From contig NW_008805063.1 in the NCBI RefSeq assembly GCF_000004825.1, positions 1,116,857 to 1,180,856 on the forward strand: DNA of 64,000 bases, in the 5' to 3' direction. Source of the DNA: Heterostelium album PN500. Taxonomy: Eukaryota > Evosea > Eumycetozoa > Acytosteliales > Acytosteliaceae. A model generated the notes under the pieces. The model was not told the DNA's origin, ran no database searches, and saw only the letters and a program-made list of their open reading frames with translations. Below are positions 23,456-35,695 of this stretch, piece after piece; positions within the stretch are counted from its first letter, which is position 1; each line of letters opens with the position of its first letter. Made by a program: the position numbers and the translations under genes.

Positions 23456-24710
23456 ATGTTCATCAAAAGTGCAATCAAACAAAGTAATATCTTTCACAAA
23501 TATTACAGTACAACAAACTTGTATTCTTTTGGATGTTCTAATGATGGAAAGCTTGGAAATGGTAGAATTGAAGGGTATGAGGCATATCCATTTAAAATAG
23601 ACATTGATAAAAACACTATAAAGCAACTTGCTTGTGGTCACTATCATAGCATGTTTATAAATAAAGGTATAATTTCAATATAGATCCAAACCTGAATCAA
23701 TCTTTATTAATCTAATTAACCGTTTTTAATGAATAGAATCAACTTTATTTACTTGGGGATGGACATCTTTTGTTGGTGGAGAGAAAAACAAAAAAGAAAC
23801 CAACTATAAATCACTGGAACCAACTGCAATCCATGATATCAAAGCAAACTATGTAGCGGGTGGAAGAAGACATACGCTAATTGCTGCTAACGATGGTAGC
23901 TTGTACTCGTTCGGTGTAAATTCAGAGAGTCAATTGGGTTTGGGTGATCGTGAACATAGAACTACGCCTACTTTGGTTAAACAGCTACAAGGAAACAATG
24001 TTACAATGGTTGCAGCTGGTTGGGGACATTCATTGGCACTGACAGACAATGGTGCTATCTATGGCTGGGGATGGACAAACGATGGTCAACTCGGTTCTAT
24101 TTCAAATGAAAAAGATAAACCCGTTCCACTACCAAAGGAAATATCGATGGAACAACCCGAGTTCTCTGGTAATATTGTTGGTATCTATGCTGGCTCTGAC
24201 TATTCAATGTCATTGACCAGAGACGGTCGTTTGATATCCTGGGGAAGTGGTGAGTTTGGTCAGCTGGGTCATGGAGATTGTCAACATAGCAACACGCCCA
24301 CAGCGATCAATGGATTCGAAGCGATTCGTTTTGTATCATGTGGGTTCTCACATACTATGATCATCGATAGTAAAGGTGATCTTTATACATTCGGATGGAA
24401 TGGCAGTGGTCAGCTTGGATTGGGTGACAAGTCAAATAGAAGTGTACCGACACTGGTCGATCCAATGTTGTTTTGTGGGGAGAAACTAAAGATGGTGGCA
24501 GCGGGTAGAGCTCACTCCGTGGCACTAACAGAATCCGGTCGTTTATTCACATGGGGAAGTGGGTCAAAAGGAAAGCTTGGCAATGGTGATACCTCCAATG
24601 AACTATTGGTACCAACACAACTGTACGACATTGACGAAAATCAAATTGAAACACCAAAAGTTGTAAATATAGCCACTGGATTCGATCATACTTTAATACA
24701 AACTGTATGA
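23456..24710 (+). CDS. RCC1-repeat (regulator of chromosome condensation-like) beta-propeller protein, possibly mitochondrial
   Basis: Two exons, 23456-23666 and 23737-24710, give about 394 residues. Repeating motifs LYSFGCSNDGKLGNG, LYSFGVNSESQLGLG, IYGWGWTNDGQLG, LISWGSGEFGQLGHG, LYTFGWNGSGQLGLG and LFTWGSGSKGKLGNG, each followed by a G-x-x-H-S segment, show six or seven RCC1 blades filling the whole protein. The first ~19 residues are basic with no acidic residue (MFIKSAIKQSNIFHKYYST), so a mitochondrial presequence is plausible, as in the RCC1L proteins that assist mitochondrial ribosome assembly. No other domain is attached, and Ran exchange-factor activity is not implied by the repeats alone. 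Family confidence is high; role and location are inference. Confidence 0.92.
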
Positions 24711-24820
24711 TTAATTAAATAAATAAAGAAATCGATTATTTAAATAATTCTTTACTTTTTCTATCTTTTTTTAGCAATATATTTTTATTTTTAAATGATT
24801 TCAAAGTTTACTTTTAAAGT

Positions 24821-26292
24821 TTAAAGAGGAGTAGTATTGTTATATGAATGTCTAGTATAGACTTTCTTTCTTCCAACGGTTGCTTCTCCCTTTGGACCAT
24901 AACCTTCGACGATACTTCTCTTTTGTAAACTTCTGAAACGATCTTCTAGTGGATTAAAGTGAACCTATATAATAAGAAAGATAACAAGAAAATGTTGATT
25001 AATATCTATTGATCAACTTGTTGAATATATATATTGTGTTGACTATGGATTATCTTACATTTGAAAGATTCTTTAATGATTTTGGTAGTTCATCTGTTAA
25101 TAAAACTGGTTCGGTTTCCAAAGTGACATTGTATCTTCCTATCTTCTTGGTCTTTGTATTTCTGTCGTCGTGAAGCTTCTTTCTGTTCTCTAAACGCTTG
25201 TTGACGTGTTCCTCGTGCTTCTCTATAACATCTACCATTCCAGATGACTTTTCAATGTGTTTCGACTGTTTCTTCTTGAGTTGATTTGCAACTTGCTTAC
25301 GAATGTTCTCTGCGTTTCTCAAACGTGCATTCTTTTGTTTTCTTGTAACTCTTTCTTGCAAAGCATTGATCTGTGCAATATTTAAACTCTTTTCTTCACT
25401 GTCACTGTCACTGTCACTTTCCTCTTGCTCCTCTTCCTCTAATGCTGCTGCTTTTTGTTTCTTTTCATCTTCCAACTCTTCATCATTGTCATCACCTTGA
25501 ATCTCCAATCTCTTTGTAACTCTATTAACGTATCTCTGTGCAGTCAATTCAACCTTTATAGCATCGGCCAACACCTCTTGATGCTGTGCTTTATCGGGGT
25601 TGTATGACATACCTGGCTTTGGAAGCTCGAGTGATTTCATGTTGGCGACGAGTGGCTTGTGAGTTGGCACCTTGAATGTCTGCTTCTTAACCTCATCCTT
25701 TACGAATTGCGAAACCTCGCTATACTGAGCATTGTCATCGTGATCCCAAATCGATTGATCGTCGGCAGCTGCTTTTCTCTTTTTCAGATTCTTCTTCTTC
25801 TTCAAATCGTCATCCAAAAAGTCATCGTCGTCACTCTCCTCCTGTTGTTGTGTCACCTGTTTAATCTTCTTCTTGAGAATCAATCTGTCTGGTTCAATTG
25901 GCTTGCTGCCAGCGTTTGTCTTTGAGATTGGTAAGACATTCTCATTACCACGTAATATTCTATCTGCAAAAGTAGTTCTATTTCTTGCTTCTTGTTTCTT
26001 TGCTTCTTTTTTCGATAATAATTTGATATCATTATTTGCTACATAAAAAAGGATCAATACATTTTAGTTATTTATTCTGCTATGCATAACAGCTGACAAA
26101 AAAAAACTCAACATTATAACAAACATATATAAACATACGTTTCTTTGTAACAGTGAATAATTGACTATCATCTAATTGATCAACAGGTTTTCCAAATTTA
26201 AGTTCATTTATAATCTCTGACTCTCTCTTTTCACTATAGGTAGAAGCAACCTCTACTCTAGTTCTTTGTTTCTTATTCTTTTTATGTACCAT
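24821..26292 (-). CDS. nop53: Ribosome biogenesis protein NOP53 (GLTSCR2-like)
   Basis: Three exons on the minus strand, 26292-26139, 26038-25059 and 24964-24821, fit in phase and give about 425 residues. The start MVHKKNKKQRTR and the highly Lys/Glu-rich body are typical of nucleolar assembly factors. Recognisable NOP53 features are the early VDQLDDSQLF segment, the central PGMSYNPD...HQEVL motif near residue 200, long basic coiled regions, and the C-terminal exon with HFNPLEDRFRSLQKR. Family knowledge: NOP53 joins pre-60S particles and recruits the exosome helicase Mtr4 through an arch-interacting motif to trim 7S pre-rRNA. An acidic Asp/Ser/Glu run lies near residue 285. The gene converges tail to tail with the RCC1 gene with only about 110 bp between stops. 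Confidence 0.85.
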
Positions 26293-27129
26293 ATTGTTAT
26301 TGTTATTGTTGTATTAATATATATATATAGATTGTAAATATTAATCAATCAATTAATTTTAAAAAATTTTATTTTTATTTTTTATTTTTGTTTTAATAAA
26401 AACGAACGAATTGAAATTAATTTAATTTTTTAATAAATTTTTTTTTAAAAATCATTCAAACGTTACACATTGATCACAACGATCATTAATGGATTAATCA
26501 TAGTAAGTATCTAGATGTCCAACCAACCAAAATAATAAAATAACAAAGTAAAAAAAAAAAAAAAAAAAATAGAAAAGAAAAGAAAAATATTCTTTTACTG
26601 AAAAAAAAAAAAAAAAATCCCTCTAAAATTAAATTTAGATATTATTTTATTTTTGAAAAGTAAACTTTAATATCTGTTATATGACATCCTATAAAACTAG
26701 GAATTATATACCATTGAATGTGCCCATACAACTTTGTATTAAAAGTTGAAAAAAAATAAATATTTGAAAAGTTGATAATTGTGAGTGTGGGGTCACATTA
26801 AAAATTTTCATACCTTGTTTTATTTCATTTTTTTTTAATTTTTTTAATTTTTTTAAATTGCTCACATCAAATTAGGTATTTTAATTCTGCTTTACAACAT
26901 TTTATTTGTAAATTATTATTTTATTATTTTTATCTATCGATCTATTTGATCATAAAGAAAATCGGATTTTCAATTTTATTTATAAAAGAGTTTCAATATT
27001 TTATTTTATATACATATATATTTATTTTTTTAAACAGATTATAATCACAAACAGTTTAGTTAGATAGTTAGTTAGTTAGTTAGTTAGTAGTTTTTAGTTA
27101 ATATATAGATAGATAAATAGAGAAAAAAA
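26293..27129. other. Divergent promoter region between NOP53 and a small membrane-protein gene
   Basis: About 840 bp, A/T rich, with poly-A runs at 26550-26570 and 26600-26616 and a (TTAG)n tract at about 27057-27090 just before the next gene. No gene or RNA is seen. It separates two divergently transcribed genes and should contain both promoters. Confidence 0.6.
27057..27090. repeat. (TTAG)n tract
   Basis: A tandem run of GTTA/TTAG units 40-70 bp before the small membrane-protein start; a similar but interrupted tract precedes the gene at 4836. Confidence 0.7.
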
Positions 27130-27653
27130 ATGGCTTGGTTCGAAGGTACAGAGATTAAGGTTAGATTAGTCTACTTTTTATGTCTTCTTTTATTGATCAT
27201 GGCAGTGGTGTCTGCCATCTCTACATTCCTCATCGGTATCATTATCTGTATTGCTACAGTATTGGTTGCTATTTGTGGTGCTGTGGGTGCAAGATTCAAT
27301 AGTCACAAGTTGTTGTGGTGGTTCATGATGGGTCTCGTTGTTTTGATTGGTCTCTCGATTGTCTCAATCATTTGGGAGCTCATTAAATCAAAAGGTTTCA
27401 GTGGTTGGATGATTAAAGATCTTATTTTAATTGTTTTTTACGTATGTTCAATTCAACTCAACCACTAAAAGTTATTATAATCTTACTAATCAATCATTCT
27501 ATTAAAACAAATCATAATAATGTTTTTTTTATTTTTATTTTATTTTTTGAAATTTCATAGGGTACCGGAATTTTCCTTGCATTCACTTTGAGAGGTAGAT
27601 CATTCAGATACAATCCAGTTGTTGGTCAAAATGCAAACTTCCAAAAACTATAA
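27130..27653 (+). CDS. Small four-pass membrane protein, unknown
   Basis: Two exons, 27130-27441 and 27561-27653, give 134 residues. Four hydrophobic segments cover about residues 10-30, 34-55, 62-84 and 97-113. The N-terminal MAWFEGTEIKVR is short and polar, and the C-terminal tail GRSFRYNPVVGQN is polar, so both ends probably face the same side. There is no signal-peptide cleavage site. I do not recognise the family. The strong, regular coding composition and clean splice sites (GTATGT, TTTCATAG) make it a real gene. Confidence 0.8.
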
Positions 27654-27810
27654 TATAATAATAATATAATATAATATAATAATAATAATAATTAAAACAA
27701 TAACTTTAAAACATTCACTATCATTTCATTTTTTTTTTCTTTTGTTTAAACAAAACATAAAGTCATAAATAACATTGTTATATATTTATTTGTAACAAAT
27801 TGTCTTCAAT

Positions 27811-28441
27811 TATTCATTCTAAAAGGAAAAGAGAAATAGATACTTTATTGAACTAAAATTGATTTAATTTCATTCATTACAATATCTATTTGTTTGTAAC
27901 ACTTTAAATAATAATATGTTTTAAATATCAAAAAAGAATGTTAGTTATCTTTTGATTATATGTGTGTTGTTGTTTGATTCCAACTTACTTTTGATTTTTC
28001 AATATCGTTGTTCTCAAATTGTTTACAATTGGATTTGATTTTGTTGATTTTGTTGTGGATGGTTTCAAGATTGGATGTGATTCGGTTGTTGATGATCTGC
28101 TTGTTTGAGGCGTTGTTGGAAGATGAACACACCATTAGCTCACGACAAATTACGTTGGAACTTGTACCGTTGAGAATCTGATGGATGACAGAGTCACCAG
28201 AGCTATTCAAAATGGCAGAGCACTCATAGGAGTACGATGGAATGGAACGGCAAATACGATCGATAGCATTGTAGATATCACTGTAGGTCAGGTTATCGGT
28301 TTGTGCCATCTCTGATAGCTCATCGATCGACAACTGACACAGATCACAATCGACAGCCGATGCATTTGTCGATTTGGCAACAAAGAGAGTCAGCACCAAA
28401 AGCAAGAACACGGTGATAGGGAGTATTGTTATTTTTGTCAT
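27811..28441 (-). CDS. Secreted saposin-like (SAPLIP/amoebapore-type) protein
   Basis: The main exon starts at 28441 and begins with a clear signal peptide (MTKITILPITVFLLLVLTLF, cut near residue 28). A single saposin-B-like domain follows: CDLC near residue 32, then Cys at about 68, 78, 101 and 108, matching the Cys spacing that stabilises the helical bundle. A Lys/Asn-rich tail follows. The frame runs to a stop at 27956, but a GTAAGT donor at the KSK codons could splice to an acceptor (CTTTTAG) near 27820, which would end the protein as KSKNE. I prefer the spliced form slightly. Dictyostelid saposin-like proteins include amoebapore-like bactericidal peptides that act on membranes in phagosomes; that role is inference here. 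Confidence 0.8.
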
Positions 28442-29179
28442 CTTTATCTTTAGATTATATTGTAATAAAAATTATTATTATTATTTCAGCGAAAAAAAAA
28501 AAAAACAAATACTCGATTACAATCAAAAGAAATCCACCATCCAATTTATAGATGATGGCATGACAAAGATATCATTAATAAATTTCATGAGAGAAAATTA
28601 ATTAAATATTATTGAGCAATTTTTTTGTTTTTTTTTCAGGTTTTCGAAAGTTCCACCAAGGATATTTTGCCGATTTTAGTAAAGAAAATGTAAACGTCTG
28701 CATTTTTCAACCTTTACGATAAAGCCTCGCAAGACTATTTTTTCGATGATTACCACTACAATTTGGTTCAATAATCGCCACTGTTTTATATTTAATCTTT
28801 TTTGGGCCAAAATTACCAAAACTTCATCACTCGAAACTTAAAGTAAATTTTCATTTTTGTAAGATTAAAATGAAAATTATCTGTATCGGGGGTTGAGGGA
28901 TAAAAAATTGTTGTGAGAAAAATGTATATTATTGCGCCTTTTTCTTTAAAAAAATTTTTTCACCCTTTTTTTTTTTTTTTTTTTTTTAATCATTTTTTGA
29001 ATGTTCAATACTTCGAAATTATTAAACGGTTTATTTTTTAAAAATAATCCTATGTTGAATAATCTAGATAAATTTTCAAGGAAGAAATAGATAGATTTCA
29101 ACAATTTGTCATTATTCATTGTTAATTACAAATATTTTATAAAGTTAAAGATTATAGATCATAGATTATAGATTAAAAA
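28442..29179. other. Divergent promoter region upstream of RAD21
   Basis: About 740 bp between two divergent genes, with a poly-T run at 28968-28987. A TTGCGCC element at 28932-28938 is one of the few G/C-rich words here; it resembles but does not match an E2F site. No gene is seen. Confidence 0.5.
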
Positions 29180-31874
29180 ATGTTCTTTTCACAGATTGTC
29201 TTGGCCAAGAGAGGTCCTCTTGCCAAGATTTGGCTTGCCGGTCATTGGGATAAGAAGCTAACAAAAAAGAATATCTTTAAGACTAATATTCCTAAATCAA
29301 TCAGTAAGCATCATCAAATCATTCAATCAATACAATGCACCTGTTAACTGAAACACATGTATTATAATTTAGGATATATTATAAATCCACATCTTCCGAT
29401 GGCTCTTCGTATGACATCACATCTTTTGCTTGGTGTCGTTCGTATTTTCTCGAAAAAAGTTAAATTCCTCTTGGATGACTGTGGTGATGCCGTAGCCAGA
29501 TTCAAAGGTGTATGTAAATCATAATCAATTTGTAAAACTTTAAAGTCAATAATCATCTGGATGTCACTAATATAACGATTACTCAAAGACTACGAAAATA
29601 GCAACACCAGGTATTACATTGACAGTTGCAGAGGAAGAAGAAGATCCACAAACTTTAGCTGCAACATCGAAACCAATCAATATAGCTCAACAGATCGATG
29701 ATTATCTTCGTGGTGTTGATAGAATCGAAGAGTATGCAAAATAACTATCTATATTGTTGTAAAATGATCATTATTAGATCTAGTACTAACTCTTATCATT
29801 TCCATCAAATTTAACTATATTTAGCTTGGTTATTGATAGATTTTTTGAATCAAAGAATTTCCAACAACTCTACATCGATACAATGAAGTCAGCTGCTGCA
29901 CCATATACACCAGCTGGTAAAGGAAAACAACAGCAACAATCATCAACAGTGTCTGGAGATCAACCACCAACTACTCCAGGACAAGATTTGATACAGAGTG
30001 AAGATGAAAGTGGTACTCCTTCACATCTCGATGTGCTTAAACAACAACGTCTAGATAGAGACATTGAAGATGAGCTGAATAGAATGGAGGCAAGACGTCA
30101 GGAGGATGTTGATGATGAGATGGTATTGCCTGGACAACCACCCAAGGGTCAAGAAGATTCGTTCATTGGCTACAAAGAATGGATGGAGAACTATCATGCC
30201 GACGAGATGATTATAAGAGGTGCACAGCGTCCCTCCATTCAGATCACACCACAGCGACCAAGTCTGCCAGGTGGTAGCGAAGAGCAAAAGAAAAAGTTTG
30301 GTACCGAACTCTCAATCGATGAGGAATTCCCACCACCCTCTCCAGAGTCACCGTATCGCGCACCAAAAGAGATGTCTGGCTATGACCAGGAGCTACTCAT
30401 TCAACTACCAACTACAGAGATCACCGGTGAATTCGATCCAAATCAATTCTACCAAGCCGAGGAAGTCGATAAGCTTTTGGAGCCAGCAAATGAGTTTGTA
30501 GAGTTTGACAAGGATATGTTCCCAACAGCTGATGAACCCGATGTCAACGCTGGAATGGAGATTGAAACACACGCTGGAATGGAGTTTGACTACGGTGGAG
30601 GTGAAATGCCCGACACTGAACCACAACCACAAGAAGATATTACAAAGGCAGCATTGAGCGAAGAGGAAAAGCAACACACAACAGACTCTGAGGCCAACAC
30701 ACAAAGAAAAGTACTGCCTGTCATTCCATTGGTTGGACCAAGTGAAAAGGAAAAAGAAAAAGAAAAAAAAGAAAAGAAAAAAACTCCTTCCGTTCGTAGA
30801 TACCGACACAATGTGTTTAGTGAAGCGGAAATCAACAAACTGAAAAACCATGCCAATCTTTTATTGGCACCACACACATCACTGCCAACCTCAAACAATG
30901 AATTCAAAGTCGCCACCAACACAAGCGTGATGCCAGGACCAAAATACTCGTTGCTCTTGCCAATCAGAAGAAAGATGAATCTAAAGATTGTCAACTACTT
31001 TAGAGATATCTTCCAGCATAAATATACCGATGTCTTGTCAGCGGAAGACATTAACCAGCTCAACTACATCAAAGCAAACAAGATACATCACTCACTGAAG
31101 GAATACGCCGGTCAGGGTGTGGAATTCGACAGCCGAATGAAGGAGGGACTCGGTATCCCAGCTGATGCCGACTTTGAAAACGTCTCATTAAAGGAACAAA
31201 TCATTCAAAAGAACGTAACCTCACACATTGAAGACTCAAGACACATCACACCAAACAAGAGAAGAAAATTCGATTTGGATATCACCGTCGAGGAAGAAGA
31301 GAGTTTGCTGGCCGATTTGGAAAAGGAGTTGGATCAACTGGCAATGAAACCGGCTCTGCCGTCGGTGGGTGAAGAAATTCAAGACTACAAACAGCAACCG
31401 GGCAGTCCAATCGGTGGAGAGACTCATGGAATCGACACTCACGATATGTTTAACTATGATGACTATCAGGGTGGTGGTGATTATCCGCAGGACGATGATC
31501 TGGCCAATGCCGGACTCAGTCCAATTCCACATCAACAGCAAGAGGCAGACGACAGTCTTTACAAAACTCCGCAATCAACAAAGAAAACACCAGGACCCGG
31601 TACTTGGACGCCAAGAACAGCCACAATGCACAACGTTCTCAATTCATATTTTTCCACCAGCAAATCAACAACCATTCAATTCAATTCACTCGTTTCTGAC
31701 AAACAAACAAGAGTCGCCGTCGCAGGAACTTTTTATGAACTGCTTGTACTCAAAACAAAAGGACTGGTGCAAGTTCAACAAGATGAATCCTATGGTGATA
31801 TTTTAATTACAAAGACAGAGCAATTCCATCAAACTAAAACTTGGGCTAAAACTGTCGAGGGTAGTTTAGAATAA
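29180..31874 (+). CDS. rad21: Cohesin kleisin subunit RAD21/SCC1
   Basis: Four exons, 29180-29303, 29373-29509, 29589-29731 and 29825-31874, fit in phase and give about 817 residues. The N-terminal kleisin domain is unmistakable: [28 protein letters not shown], then [15 protein letters not shown] and KVKFLLDDC. The acidic, Pro/Glu-rich middle is the flexible region that carries separase sites and binds SCC3/STAG. The C-terminal winged helix near residues 735-800 ([26 protein letters not shown]) closes on the SMC1 head. The protein closes the cohesin ring that holds sister chromatids. A highly basic Lys/Glu run lies near residue 315. The partner subunit SCC3 is encoded 16 kb downstream in this window. 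Confidence 0.96.
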
Positions 31875-32149
31875 TAAAATAATAAAAATTTGTAATATAT
31901 ATTTAAAAAAATATAAATAATTTTCTTTTTATATCACTATTAATCACTATCTATCTTAATATATAATATATATATATATGTTGCTATAATTTTATTATAT
32001 ATAATTCCAAATCCAATTATTTACTGGATTATTGTTAGATTATAAATTTTATTTGGTTTTTTTTTTTTTTTTTTTTTTGATATTATGATTTACTATAGTA
32101 CTACTTGTTTGATTTTGGTTGTTTTTTTCGATTGAATAAAAAAGTTAAT
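31875..32149. other. Convergent 3' flanks of RAD21 and the Rab gene
   Basis: About 275 bp, A/T rich, with a poly-T run at 32060-32078. No gene is seen. Confidence 0.5.
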
Positions 32150-33195
32150 TTAGCAACAACCCTTCTTTTTCTCTTGATGAGTGGAGGTTGTTGATGATAC
32201 AGGTGTCTCGGCTAATGGTGTAATCTTATGTCCACTTGATGTCGATGGTTTCAACCATTCCTGTCCATCATCCATAACTACTTGTTTCTTTTGTCCGAAA
32301 TGATGATAAATATCTATATTCAAGTCAAATAACAAACATTTAGTTAGTTAATATTTACTAATAAGTGTGCTTAGTTAGCTAGATAGATCCTTAATCACAA
32401 ACCTGTAAGTAAACGTTCAAATGCTAGATTTACATTTGAGGAATTCAAAGCAGATGTCTCTAAAAATGAAATTTTATGTGATTGAGCAAAAGATTGTGCC
32501 TCTTGAGTGGAGACCTCTCTTGCAGAGTCTAAATCGGACTTGTTTCCGACCATCATGATCAAGATGTCTGGATCTGCCATCTCTCTCAATTCGTTTAGCC
32601 ATCTAGTTACATTCTTGAAACTAACTTTAGATGTTATATCATATACAATCATTGCACCAACTGCTCCACGATAATAACTATTAAATAATAGTAAAATAAT
32701 AACAACGATAAAATATAATTAATATAAACAATTTGATTTTAATCTTGATCTTAATCTTTATCTTTATCTTTATTCTCTAGCGCACTCTCCCTCTTTCTCT
32801 TTCTTTTTATCTTTATCTTTATAATAAATAAATACATACCCGCTTGTTACAGCTCTAAAACGCTCTTGACCAGCAGTATCCCAACATTGAGCAGTAATTA
32901 CTTTATTTTCAATTTCAATTGACTTTGTACCGAAATCTACACCGATGGTAGCTTTGGTTTTCTCTGTAAATTCATTTCGAGTAAATCTATTTAACAAATT
33001 GGATTTTCCTACTGCTGAATCTCCGATAATAACAACTAACGATAAGAAGATGATGATGATGATGATAGAAATCAATGTCAATACACTATATACTTTTCTG
33101 CTACACAACCAATAAAACTAGTTGACGACTATCTATATATATATCTTTAAAAACATACTCTTGAATAAATAATCATTATCCTCTTCTTGAACCAT
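32150..33195 (-). CDS. Rab11-like small GTPase
   Basis: Four minus-strand exons, 33195-33159, 33035-32840, 32677-32403 and 32313-32150, give about 223 residues. G-motifs are intact: GDSAVGKSN (P-loop), TIGVDF (switch I), [10 protein letters not shown] (switch II), NKSD and ETSAL. The switch II continuation [19 protein letters not shown] and the [11 protein letters not shown] effector region closely follow Rab11. The tail ends KKKGCC, a double-geranylgeranylation site. Family knowledge: Rab11 directs recycling endosomes and, in dictyostelids, the contractile vacuole. The switch II Gln is present, so hydrolysis is expected. The short first exon encodes only [12 protein letters not shown]. Confidence 0.95.
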
Positions 33196-34015
33196 TTTTA
33201 TATCTATATCTATATCTATAAATTATTATTATATATATCTACTAATTAATTATATATTGTGAAAAAAAAATTTAAATAAAAATTAATTTAAATTTAAATA
33301 AAACTTTGGAGAAAAAGATAGAAAAAAAAAAAAAAACACTATGTTATTAATACAAATAATATAAATATATTTAGATTGGTTGTGATGTTGGCACTTATGT
33401 TTAATAATTATAAATAAATAAATTAAAATAGTACCAAAGTATTTATTTTAATTAAAAAAAAAATGAACAAATTTTGTACGATGTAATTTGAGAGAAAAGA
33501 AAAAAAAAAAACCCAAAAATTCACTCAAAAAAGGTGGTTTTCACACTCGGTGAGTGTGATCAACTAAAAATATTGTTTTAAAATGAGCAAAAGCACAGAC
33601 CTGGTCAATCTAATTAGGTTACATACTTATTCACAAAAGGGCATTTTCTTCTTTGAATAAATTTTCGAAAATAAAAACATCTAAAAAATATTGAGAAACT
33701 AGCTATTAAATAGAACTTGTAACACTTGAATAAATAATGTTGTTTTGCTCACTTATTAGTAGTAAAGAACTTATTATTTGATTACAATTTATTTGATTTG
33801 AACATCTTTGTTTTTTTTTTTTTCTTTTTTTTTTTTTGCCAAGAATGTGTGTGAACTTAAGTTGGTGAATGAAATCATATGAAATAATCTAAATCTTCAA
33901 ACATTGATTATCATTTGTCTTTTTTTTGCATTTTATTTTATTTTGTTTTGTTTTATTTACTTTTATTTACATTAAATATATATATATTTATAGATTGATA
34001 GATAGAGACAGCACA
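33196..34015. other. Divergent promoter region
   Basis: About 820 bp between the Rab gene and the next plus-strand gene. It has several poly-A/poly-T runs (33819-33836) and a small imperfect inverted motif, TTCACACTCGGTGAGTGTGATC, at 33540-33560 (stem CACACTC/GAGTGTG). No gene is seen. Confidence 0.55.
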
Positions 34016-35037
34016 ATGAAGATAGGTAACTTTACATTGACTGCTTATACTTTATATATGGGTATTTCATTGCTTGGAAGATCACCTTTGGAATTCTATA
34101 CAAAGAAGGTCATCGAAGAAGGCAATAGAATATCACAGCCACTTCCAGATGAAAGAAAGAAATATTTTAGAGAGAGATCGAAGGAATTGGGATACAATAG
34201 AGTCAACTTTGATCAATGGGATCTTATGATGACCGACGGTGACTTTATGTGCTTTGGTGATGAGGAGGCTGCAATCTCGCTGATCCCATTCGACTGGCCA
34301 CTCACAAGAGATCGCTCCAAACAATCTATCATCGAAACATTCGCACCCGTAAAGAAAACCTATAGAAACGATACATCGATCGTAGATAAAATTACATTTA
34401 ATGATATAGATAGTAAGTATATTTTTTAAGTGTTTATAAACTTTTCAATTATAATAATAATAATAATAATAGCTAACTATTCATCATTCTTTTTAAACAA
34501 TCCAATAACATAACTCATTAATTAGATGATCCTGAGTTGAGAACACAATTGATTGAATCATATGGAATCGTACCGATAACAAAGGAGGAGGAAGATGCCA
34601 ACATTGAGATTGTAAATACAACGGTAGTTCAACATCCATCGAGAGATTTGATCGTGTCGAATTGCAAGGTGTTCCTGGCTACTTTTGTACCGTTGCTGGT
34701 TGTCTCAAAGGTGTTGATACCTCATAAGCTGCCAGTGTCGTTGATCCACCTCGCTATTCCTTTCGCAGCGGTCGAGCTCAACCACTACACCAAAGACAAA
34801 GAGCAGTGCGAGATGATCTATCGACAGGTCTACGCCAATAGCGGTGCCACACCTCTGATCTCCTACAAACGTTACCTCAAAGCACAAATGCATCTCGAGA
34901 GAATCAAAAAGATCTACAAGAGAACCGGTGATTCCATCGGTTATCCTTGGAAGACCGATAAAATTAATATCATTGATAGAATTTTAAAAGAAAATAATAT
35001 TTCAACAACTGAATTCGAACAAAATGAACAAAAATAA
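34016..35037 (+). CDS. Conserved-looking membrane-anchored protein, unknown
   Basis: Two exons, 34016-34412 and 34526-35037, give about 302 residues. I start at 34016 (CACAATGAAG) rather than the upstream in-frame ATG at 33926, because the extra 30 residues are composition-driven. One hydrophobic segment covers residues 8-23 and another about 180-205 (VFLATFVPLLVVSKVLIPH), with a possible third to 215. The rest is charged and mixed, with FDQWDLMMTDGDFMCFGDEEA as the most distinctive stretch and a Lys/Arg-rich C-terminal third. I do not recognise the family. Coding composition is strong and splice sites are standard. Confidence 0.75.
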
Positions 35038-35695
35038 TAATAATAATTTATAAGTAATAATTAAATCACTTTTTTTTTTTTCGTTTGAAAAATAAATAAA
35101 ATATATATTGTAATTAACTTAAATTAAATTTAAATTTAAATTATTTTCTTAGTTTTTTTTTAGCTGTTAAATTTTGATTAAATTTAAATCACATTTTTAA
35201 AAAAGTTTTATTTAGATTCTTCAAAATCAAAAGAAATTTTTAAAGTTTATATTGAAAATGATGGTGTGGTCGGATTTTTTCAAATTTGAAAAATAGTGCG
35301 CCAAAAAAAAAAGAAAGGGTTGACAAAATAAAAAATAGAAAAAATAGAGTTTTGAGTGCACCCTCCTCAATTTTGTATGGTAAAAAAAGTGTGTATCGGA
35401 TTTTTGAATTTTGTTTTTCACAGAGGAATGAATAAAATGTTAATCTCACACTGTTTAAAAACATTTCAAATTCACGACACCTAAACCTAAACAAGTCTAT
35501 TTCAAAAAGATTTTGTTGTAAATATCAAAATATAATTTATGTAAGTTATTATCAATCGTAATTCATTTAAATCAACCTATATTTTTTTACAAATATTAAT
35601 TCTATTATTATTATTTTAATCATTTTAGTTGTTAAATAATTCAAATTAGTTCATCAATTATTATTCATTTTTTAAATATCCAATCAAATTAAATC
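35038..35695. other. Upstream region of histone H4
   Basis: About 660 bp, A/T rich. GCGCCAAA at 35298-35305, the reverse complement of the E2F consensus TTTGGCGC, stands out, about 390 bp before the H4 start. Two chance minus-strand frames overlap here and are rejected. Confidence 0.5.
35298..35305 (-). promoter_or_regulatory. Candidate E2F-like site upstream of histone H4
   Basis: The word GTGCGCCAAAAA contains GCGCCAAA, matching the E2F/DP consensus in reverse. Dictyostelids have E2F and Rb genes. Distance from the H4 start (about 390 bp) is rather long, so function is uncertain. Confidence 0.35.

Noticed and set aside
25303-25500. Ser/Leu-rich frame opposite NOP53
   Set aside because: Antisense of the acidic Ser/Asp/Glu run in NOP53.
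28442-28601. Plus-strand frame reaching into the RAD21 promoter
   Set aside because: Mostly antisense to the saposin-like signal peptide, then A/T-driven codons.
28932-28938. TTGCGCC before RAD21 as an E2F site
   Set aside because: Lacks the A/T side of the consensus; kept only as a weak remark.
33540-33562. Small inverted repeat CACACTC/GAGTGTG
   Set aside because: Seven-base stem with no neighbouring RNA or operator context; likely chance.
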